DNA of 64,000 nt from Corynebacterium camporealensis (GTDB taxonomy: Bacteria > Actinomycetota > Actinomycetes > Mycobacteriales > Mycobacteriaceae), in contig NZ_CP011311.1 in assembly GCF_000980815.1 (NCBI RefSeq), forward strand, positions 62,001 to 126,000, given 5' to 3'. The first letter of the stretch is position 1. Each line of letters begins with the position of its first letter. Under the pieces are notes generated by a model. It searched no databases and had not been told where the DNA came from. It saw only the letters and a list, made by a program, of their open reading frames with translations. The translations under genes and the position numbers were made by a program. Below are positions 58,923-64,000 of the stretch, one piece after another.

Positions 58923-58979
58923 TGGCTGAGCCCCTAGTTGGGCTTAGCCCCTCCCCGGGGAGGTGCCCCGGCACTTTTT
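58923..58979 (+). terminator. Intra-operon terminator between major pilin and sortase
   Basis: The stems GCTGAGCCC/GGGCTTAGC and CCTCCCCGGGGAGG are followed by GTGC-CCCG-GCAC and TTTTT (58975-58979). It lies 36 bp after the pilin stop. Partial termination would make more shaft pilin than sortase or base pilin. Confidence 0.65.
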
Positions 58980-59016
58980 GAATTACATAATTTCATTACT
59001 CATTTGAGGAGTACAC

Positions 59017-60024
59017 ATGACCATGACTATGCCTGGTGGCGAGCCAAACCGGCGCTCCGGTTCGGGGGCCACGGCAGTCAAGGCGAGGCATGCCAAGAAA
59101 GAAGAGATGTCGCTGTTCCGACGTGTCTTCCTTCCGGTATTGCTGATCCTCGTCGGTCTATCAGTCATGTTGTACCCGGTTGTAGCTACGCAGTGGAACA
59201 ACCATGTACAGCGGCAAATTGCTGACCGCTATGACGAGTCGATGCGTGAACAGCAGGAAAATGATCCTGAAGCATTGATTCGTGCAGTTGAAGAAGCGCG
59301 TGAATACAACGCCGCGAACAAGGGCGGTCCGATTCTGGACCCTTGGCTGGCACGCGTGAGCAAAGACAACGAAGCTTACCAGGAGTATCTTGACCACTTG
59401 AAGGGGGCTTCGGCGATGAGCCAGGTAACCATTCCGTCAATTGACTCTAAGTTGCCGGTCTATCACGGTACGGATGAAGAGACTCTCCAAAAGGGCTTAG
59501 GCCATCTGTTTGGTAGTGCCTTGCCTGTCGGTGGCGAAGGTAACCACACCGTGATTACCGGTCATACCGGCCTGACGAATGCCACGTTGTGGGACAATCT
59601 CATCGACGTTAAAGAAGGCGATGCGATTTACGTCAGCACCTTCGGCGAAAAGATGAAGTACGAGGTCTATGACATCGATGTCGTCTTGCCGGAGGAAACA
59701 GATTCGCTGGGTGACCAAGAAGGCCGCGACCTGCTCACCCTTATTACTTGTACCCCGTATGGCATTAATACCCACCGTCTGCTGGTGCACGCAGAACGCG
59801 TACCAATGGATGAAGAAGACCTGCAGGCTTTGGAAGATGCCTCTGGCTTCAAGATGCAGTGGTGGATGTGGCTGGTTGTTGCTGCTGCGGCACTCGTGCT
59901 GTTGCTGCTGATCTGGTGGATCCGCCGTCAGGCAAAGAAGAATAAGTCTGAAGAAGACGCAGCTGAAGCCAATGACGAAGCTGCAGAGGCTGAAGCTGGG
60001 GCAGAAATCGATGAAGAAAACTAA
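59017..60024 (+). CDS. Class C (pilin-polymerising) sortase
   Basis: 335 residues. N-terminal membrane segment at about 37-55; the lid motif ILDPW (106-110) typical of pilus sortases; the catalytic triad His183 (TGHTG), Cys245 (TLITCTPYG) and Arg254 (NTHRLLVH); and a second membrane segment near 283-305 with a charged tail of Glu/Ala/Lys. It joins pilin subunits through Lys-Thr isopeptide bonds on the outer face of the membrane. The start has GAGGAG upstream. The stop overlaps the next gene by 14 nt, so the minor pilin is translationally coupled. Confidence 0.94.
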   Translation: MTMTMPGGEPNRRSGSGATAVKARHAKKEEMSLFRRVFLPVLLILVGLSVMLYPVVATQWNNHVQRQIADRYDESMREQQENDPEALIRAVEEAREYNAANKGGPILDPWLARVSKDNEAYQEYLDHLKGASAMSQVTIPSIDSKLPVYHGTDEETLQKGLGHLFGSALPVGGEGNHTVITGHTGLTNATLWDNLIDVKEGDAIYVSTFGEKMKYEVYDIDVVLPEETDSLGDQEGRDLLTLITCTPYGINTHRLLVHAERVPMDEEDLQALEDASGFKMQWWMWLVVAAAALVLLLLIWWIRRQAKKNKSEEDAAEANDEAAEAEAGAEIDEEN

Positions 60025-60874
60025 GCTTGTCGCGGCAGCATTAGCCGTAGCACTCATGGTGCCGCCAGTCGCATCAGCGGATAATCGGACTGTCACTGGC
60101 AACATCACTCAGCTGTCCGTATCAGATATCGATGGCTCTCGAACTGTAGATTTGGTTATCTACAAGTCCGAGAAGAACCCTTATGACGATGTTCCACCGG
60201 GTCAACTACCAGATGGTGGATTGGCTGGATTCACGTTCAGTCTGGAACGTGTTGCTGGCGTAGACCTCACCACGCAGGCTGGTTGGGATATGGTCGAAAG
60301 CTTTAAGGCTTCTGACGGTAAGCCGGAAACTGTCGGCCCGACCTACACCGCAGTAACCAATGAACGTGGTGCAGCATTCTTCGAAGGTTTGCCGATTGGT
60401 CTGTACTACGTGACCGAAACCCCACCGGATATTCCAGGTTTCACCTGGCGTTACGGTTCGCCGTTCTTCATTACCCTTCCACTTGGTGATGTCTACAGCG
60501 ACGGCTGGGACTACGAAGCAGAGATGATCGCTAAGTCGGACTTGACTGGTAAGCCGGGCGAGCCGGATGATCCAGATGGGCCACCGCCAACGACACCGGA
60601 TGAGCCAGGTGAGCCTGGAGATCCCGATGATCCACCACCAGGCGATCCTTCGGAACCGCCAAGCACGACTGAACCACCAGAGCCGGGTGAACCTGGCGAA
60701 CCAGGAACACCACCAGGCACTCCGGGTGAGCCTGGAGATCCCCCGCGCGAACCTGGTCTACCGCGATTGGCAGAAACCGGTGCCAGCGTCATCGCTATCG
60801 CGATTGCTGGTTTGGCACTCGTACTTTTCGGTGGATTCCTGTTGCGACGCCGTCGCGAAGAACCAGAATCCTAA
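60011..60874 (+). CDS. Minor (base) pilin with Pro-rich stalk and LAETG sorting motif
   Basis: 287 residues from the ATG at 60011, within the end of the sortase gene. Signal peptide (KKTKLVAAALAVALMV...SA-DN). One Ig-like pilin domain at about 30-175 contains TYTAVTNERGAAFFEGLPIG and YYVTETPPD, an E-box. Then comes a stalk of about 70 residues rich in Pro, Gly, Glu and Asp (PGEPGDP-type units), and the sorting signal LAETG, a variant of LPxTG, then a hydrophobic helix and RRRREEPES. Likely role: SpaB-like base subunit that ends polymerisation and is attached to the wall. No tip pilin (SpaC-like) gene follows. Confidence 0.88.
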   Translation: MKKTKLVAAALAVALMVPPVASADNRTVTGNITQLSVSDIDGSRTVDLVIYKSEKNPYDDVPPGQLPDGGLAGFTFSLERVAGVDLTTQAGWDMVESFKASDGKPETVGPTYTAVTNERGAAFFEGLPIGLYYVTETPPDIPGFTWRYGSPFFITLPLGDVYSDGWDYEAEMIAKSDLTGKPGEPDDPDGPPPTTPDEPGEPGDPDDPPPGDPSEPPSTTEPPEPGEPGEPGTPPGTPGEPGDPPREPGLPRLAETGASVIAIAIAGLALVLFGGFLLRRRREEPES

Positions 60875-60883
60875 GCAGACCTT

Positions 60884-61906
60884 TTAAGCGTCGTCCTGTA
60901 GGGCGGCGCTTTCTTCTTGCCAGGCTTGAATTCCGCCACGCAAGGATACTACGTGCTTGTAGCCGCGCTCGCGAAGTACGGCGACGGCTTGCGCGGAGCG
61001 AATACCGGAGGCACAGTAGATGACTGCTTGCTCATCTTGGTTGAGATGCTCCGGGTTCTTACCGGCTAAGAGCTCATCGAGGGGGAGGTGCTCATCGTCG
61101 GGGATGGTTGCTTGTTCGCGTTCTTCGGCGGTGCGGACGTCGATGATAGGGGTGTTAGCAGGAAGAGAACGCACTTCGGGAGCATCGTCCGGTTGCTGGG
61201 GAACGTGGCCGCCAGCGCGCAGTGGGATGTACTCCCAGGTGCCGCTGAGGGCATCGAAGTAGCCGAGCTTGCCTACCAGTGGAGTGCCGGTACCGGTGAT
61301 GATTTTGAGTGCTTCCAGTGCCATCGCAGAACCCACGGTGCCGACCACGGGGCCGAGTACGCCGGATTGGGCACACGAGGGTACAGCACCAGGAGCGGGC
61401 ATGGTGGGGAAGACGTCCTCGTAAACCGGTCCGTGACCAGACCAAAAGACTGACAGCTGTGCTTCGAATCCCAGGATGGAACCCCAGACGTGTGGGATGC
61501 CGAGTTCGTGGGCAGCCCAGGAAGAAAGGTAGCGGGTAGGGAAGTTATCGGCACCATCGAGGATGACCTGGGCGCCCTCGAGTTGCTTCAGCGCAGTGGC
61601 GGACTCCAGGCGAGCGTGGGTAATGACCTCAACTTCGGGGTTGAGTGCGCGCAGGGTGGCCTGCGCAGAGTCGGTCTTTAATTGTCCGATGGTGTCGGTG
61701 CTGTGGATGACCTGGCGTTGCAGATTGGACAGGGAGACGCGGTCGTCATCGAAAAGCAGGATGCGTCCGACACCGGCGGCAGCAAGATAGGCCAACGCAG
61801 GGGAGCCTAGGCCGCCGGCACCGATGACGGCGACGGTGGCATCGGAAAGCTTCTGCTGGCCTTCGTCGCCCCAGAGGGCTTCCTGGCGGGCGTAACGAGT
61901 GCTCAT
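60884..61906 (-). CDS. moeZ: MoeZ/MoeB-type adenylyltransferase with rhodanese domain
   Basis: 340 residues. N-terminal ThiF/MoeB domain: nucleotide-binding VIGAGGLGSPALAYLAAAG, then LFDDDRVSLSNLQRQVIH, and the Asp in DGADNFPTRY. From about residue 245 there is a rhodanese domain with the active Cys in VIYCASGIRSAQAV and the usual GGIQAWQ end. It adenylates and sulfurates the C-terminus of MoaD and other sulfur carriers. Last gene of the molybdenum-cofactor operon, with the ATGA overlap to moaE. Zinc Cys residues typical of MoeB are not obvious. Confidence 0.9.
   Translation of the reverse strand: MSTRYARQEALWGDEGQQKLSDATVAVIGAGGLGSPALAYLAAAGVGRILLFDDDRVSLSNLQRQVIHSTDTIGQLKTDSAQATLRALNPEVEVITHARLESATALKQLEGAQVILDGADNFPTRYLSSWAAHELGIPHVWGSILGFEAQLSVFWSGHGPVYEDVFPTMPAPGAVPSCAQSGVLGPVVGTVGSAMALEALKIITGTGTPLVGKLGYFDALSGTWEYIPLRAGGHVPQQPDDAPEVRSLPANTPIIDVRTAEEREQATIPDDEHLPLDELLAGKNPEHLNQDEQAVIYCASGIRSAQAVAVLRERGYKHVVSLRGGIQAWQEESAALQDDA
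60887..60915 (+). terminator. Terminator at the end of the pilus operon
   Basis: AGCGTCGTCC (60887-60896) pairs with GGGCGGCGCT (60901-60910) with G-T pairs; TTCTT follows. It lies inside the last codons of the convergent moeZ gene. Confidence 0.6.
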
Positions 61907-62358
61907 TCCAGACCCACCCAGGTGGCGTTGCCGTCATTGAATTGCTGCTCTTTCCAGATAGGTACTTCGGCTTTGACGCGATCGGCAAGGGTGGAGGCGG
62001 CATCGAAAGCAGCCTGGCGGTGGGCGGAGGCAGCCAGGACGATGAAGGCGGCATCGCCAACCTGCAGATCACCGATGCGGTGTGCGCACCACAGGCGTAC
62101 ATCCGGGTGGTCTTTGAGGACTTCTTCAGCGACTTCCTGGATGCGCTGCGGGGCGCTGGGGTGGCAGGTGTAGGTGAGCAGTTCCACGCCACCGTGGCCG
62201 CCGTCGTGGTTGCGCACGATGCCATCGAAACGCACTACTGCACCCATGGTTGGGGTGGAGATATCTGGAGCCTGGAGGGGCTGGTTGCTGATCTCTGCAC
62301 CGAGCAGGACGCCGGTGTCTTGGGCGACGTAGCTCGGGTCGGCAGGGTTAGTGCTCAT
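61903..62358 (-). CDS. moaE: Molybdopterin synthase catalytic subunit MoaE
   Basis: 151 residues from the ATG at 62358. MoaE signatures: MGAVVRFDGIVRNHDGGHGG, RLWCAHRIGDLQVGDAAFIV, ASAHRQAAFDAASTLADRVK (Arg/Lys of the active site), and VPIWKEQQF (active-site Lys). It transfers sulfur from MoaD to precursor Z to make molybdopterin. It overlaps mog by 11 bp and moeZ by 4 bp. AAGGACG precedes the start. Confidence 0.93.
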   Translation of the reverse strand: MSTNPADPSYVAQDTGVLLGAEISNQPLQAPDISTPTMGAVVRFDGIVRNHDGGHGGVELLTYTCHPSAPQRIQEVAEEVLKDHPDVRLWCAHRIGDLQVGDAAFIVLAASAHRQAAFDAASTLADRVKAEVPIWKEQQFNDGNATWVGLE

Positions 62359-62827
62359 TGCGTCCTTCCAACGTTGCAATCAGGTGCTGCAGTACTGGTG
62401 CAAGTACCGTGCAGCCGTCCTTGGCAGCGCCCGTGGAACCGGGAAGCGCCATGGCAAAGGTATGGTCATTGACCCCGGCGATGCTACGCGAGAGCATCGC
62501 GGTGGGTAGCCCTGCCCCCTGTTGATAGAAGGCCTGGACTATTCCGGGAAGCTGCCGGGGAATATGTTCTATGACTGACTCTACCGTCCTATCGTCCGGG
62601 CTAACCCCTGTGCCACCCGAGGTGAGAATGACAGAGGGGCGCTCGGCGAAGGCTTGGTCAACGGCGGCGTCGATGTCGGCATCGGGTACGACGCGGGGAT
62701 CGTTGGTCTCGAAGCCTTGTTCGCGCAGGAAATCCACGAGGATAGGGCCGGAGCGGTCGTCGTATTCACCTGCGGCAGCGCGGGTAGACGCCACGATGAC
62801 GATGGCGCGGCGGTGTGGTTGGGTCAT
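62348..62827 (-). CDS. mog: Molybdopterin adenylyltransferase (MogA/MoaB family)
   Basis: 159 residues. The conserved core is ILTSGGTGVSPDDRTVE (binding of molybdopterin), with the earlier IVIVASTRAAAGEYDDRSGP and the late LPGSTGAAKDG. It adenylates molybdopterin ahead of molybdenum insertion by MoeA. It lies 9 bp downstream of moeA and overlaps moaE. Whether to call it mog or moaB cannot be decided from the sequence. Confidence 0.9.
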   Translation of the reverse strand: MTQPHRRAIVIVASTRAAAGEYDDRSGPILVDFLREQGFETNDPRVVPDADIDAAVDQAFAERPSVILTSGGTGVSPDDRTVESVIEHIPRQLPGIVQAFYQQGAGLPTAMLSRSIAGVNDHTFAMALPGSTGAAKDGCTVLAPVLQHLIATLEGRNEH

Positions 62828-62836
62828 AGAGGTTCC

Positions 62837-63991
62837 TTAGAAGGGGTGGACTTCGACGTCGTCGCCGGCGTTGAGGCGGCTATCGGCAGGAATGCGGACG
62901 AGGCCGTTGGCTTCGATGGCCTGGGCGAGTAGGTGCGAGCCGGCACCGCCGACGAGCTGGGCGCGGGGGATGCCTGCGGAATCGTGGTAGAGCACTGCCC
63001 GGCGGAATTGTTCCTTGCCTTCGAGGCCTTCGACTGCCGCGGTGACGTGCGAGAGGTAGGGCTTAGGCACTGTGCCGAGAATCGGTGCCACGTACAGGCG
63101 GAAGCTAACCAGCGTGGAGACCGGATTACCCGGGAGTGCGATGACTGGCACGCCCAAGTAAGAGGACAACCCCTGCGGTCCACCGGGCTGCTGGGCAACG
63201 TGGCCGAACCAGCCGTGTTCGTTAAAGACCTGGCGAACGACCTCAAACTTGCCGTGGCTAATGCCGCCGGCGGAGACAATGGCGTCGGGGCGGTGTTCGG
63301 CGATGGCTTGCTCGACATCCCGGCGTAAAACTTCCGGATCGTCGTTGGTACGCAGGAATCCTGCGACCTCGATGCCGTAGTCCTTGCAGAGTGCCGCCAG
63401 CAGCGGACCGTTGGAATCTGGGATTTGTGCAGGACCGTCGCCGCCAATCTCCGAGCCGCCGGTAAGAATCAGAATGCGCGCCGGGGCTTGGATTTCTACT
63501 TCTTTCAGGCCCTGTGCTGCGAGCGTGCCAATCGCCGCTGGGTTCAGACGCGCGCCTTTTTCAATGAGTACGGTTCCTTGCTTGATGTCGGAGCCTTGTT
63601 CGCGAATGAACTGGCCTTTCGAGCAGGCAGGTACTTGGACCTCTTCGCCTTCGTTGGCGAAATGCTCGGGCTGGGAGTGTTCTACCGGAACGATGGCTGC
63701 GGTGTTCTCTGGTACGCGGGCGCCGGTCATGATGGGAACGGCGACGTTGTCGGTGAGTGCTGGGGCATCGACTCCTGCGGCAATGGTTTTGCCGACCGTG
63801 AAAGTGCCACCCTGAGCGTGGGGGAGGGCGTAGCCGTCCATCTGTGAGTTAGGAAAACGCGGCATATCCCATTGGGCAGTGAGAGTATCTGCGATGGCTA
63901 GGCCGACAGCCTGGGTAAGCGGGAGCGTTACCACCCGTGGGGTGGGGAAAGCCGCTTCGACGGCAGCGAGGTGTGCTTCGTAGGTGCGCAT
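62837..63991 (-). CDS. moeA: Molybdopterin molybdenumtransferase MoeA
   Basis: 384 residues. The N-terminal domains contain DMPRFPNSQMDGYALP (the conserved PxxxxSxMDGYA), then IMTGARVPEN and VIPVEHSQPEHF-like turns; the MPT-binding core is ALLILTGGSEIGGDG (a MogA-like TGGSE), then VSAGGISHGKFE and LPGNPVSTLVSFRLYV. It inserts molybdenum into adenylated molybdopterin. First gene of the minus-strand operon moeA-mog-moaE-moeZ; the start is 10 bp from the right edge of the window, so upstream regulation cannot be seen. Confidence 0.93.
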   Translation of the reverse strand: MRTYEAHLAAVEAAFPTPRVVTLPLTQAVGLAIADTLTAQWDMPRFPNSQMDGYALPHAQGGTFTVGKTIAAGVDAPALTDNVAVPIMTGARVPENTAAIVPVEHSQPEHFANEGEEVQVPACSKGQFIREQGSDIKQGTVLIEKGARLNPAAIGTLAAQGLKEVEIQAPARILILTGGSEIGGDGPAQIPDSNGPLLAALCKDYGIEVAGFLRTNDDPEVLRRDVEQAIAEHRPDAIVSAGGISHGKFEVVRQVFNEHGWFGHVAQQPGGPQGLSSYLGVPVIALPGNPVSTLVSFRLYVAPILGTVPKPYLSHVTAAVEGLEGKEQFRRAVLYHDSAGIPRAQLVGGAGSHLLAQAIEANGLVRIPADSRLNAGDDVEVHPF

Positions 63992-64000
63992 GGATGCTCC

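Noticed and set aside
1-64000. CRISPR array, rRNA genes or prophage
   Set aside because: No regularly spaced repeats, no rRNA-like sequence and no phage structural genes were seen.

Overview
This window is chromosomal DNA from a Corynebacterium, or a very close mycolic-acid actinomycete. The main evidence is an arabinogalactan/mycomembrane locus (emb, aftA, dprE2, dprE1, glfT1, a wzm/wzt-type exporter), a 45-residue PorA-like micro-gene, a Spa-type sortase pilus operon, DtxR-like operator sequences, and GTG/TTG or leaderless starts. Coding DNA is fairly GC-rich. The species cannot be fixed from the sequence alone.

Layout. 1-2.5 kb: right part of a mobile element, with a frameshifted tyrosine-recombinase-like gene whose stop overlaps the start of a DDE transposase, followed by palindromes and terminators. 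2.6-5.7 kb: porin-like micro-gene, HNH/DUF222 nuclease, a possible 37-aa peptide and an M20 peptidase. 5.7-14.2 kb: a SIRT4-like sirtuin, a lipase, a short haem-oxygenase-like protein behind a strong promoter and structured leader, AMP nucleosidase, a phosphoribosyltransferase, ferritin, a HAD hydrolase, a ROK regulator, a second (SIRT5/CobB-like) sirtuin and a LOG-family protein. 14.3-22.8 kb: housekeeping and metabolic genes (DUF885 peptidase, AbrB-like and TSUP membrane proteins, hrpB, sugar acetyltransferase, AlkB-like dioxygenase, FMN reductase, SDR). 22.8-28.7 kb: choline-to-glycine-betaine cluster betT-betB facing betA. 28.8-35.6 kb: small housekeeping genes, an alkyltransferase-like repair protein, a secreted serine-hydrolase-fold protein, a PrsW-like protease and an M13 peptidase.

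35.6-38.97 kb is a lower-GC, decaying accessory patch. It holds a membrane-anchored gene broken by an exact 20-bp tandem duplication, an excisionase-type HTH protein without a visible toxin partner, a divergent XRE regulator, and a membrane-protein remnant.

39-56.3 kb is the cell-wall locus. DprE1 and DprE2 make decaprenyl-phosphoryl-arabinose, AftA primes the galactan with arabinose, and Emb extends the arabinan. Two GtrA-family proteins may move the lipid-linked donor. GlfT1 starts galactan, and the wzm/wzt-like ABC transporter probably exports lipid-linked galactan. A class-V-aminotransferase-fold protein in this locus seems to lack its Schiff-base lysine.

56.3-60.9 kb: tRNA-Ser(UGA), an approximately 1-kb non-coding stretch with a long structured leader, then a pilus operon of major pilin, class C sortase and minor pilin. 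The major pilin gene carries an in-frame TAA after its first domain. 60.9-64 kb: molybdenum-cofactor operon moeA-mog-moaE-moeZ on the minus strand.

No single locus is convincingly a wholly new system. The best candidates for a second look are the reduced haem-oxygenase-like gene with its leader, the interrupted pilin, the lysine-less PLP-fold protein, and the recombinase/transposase pair.
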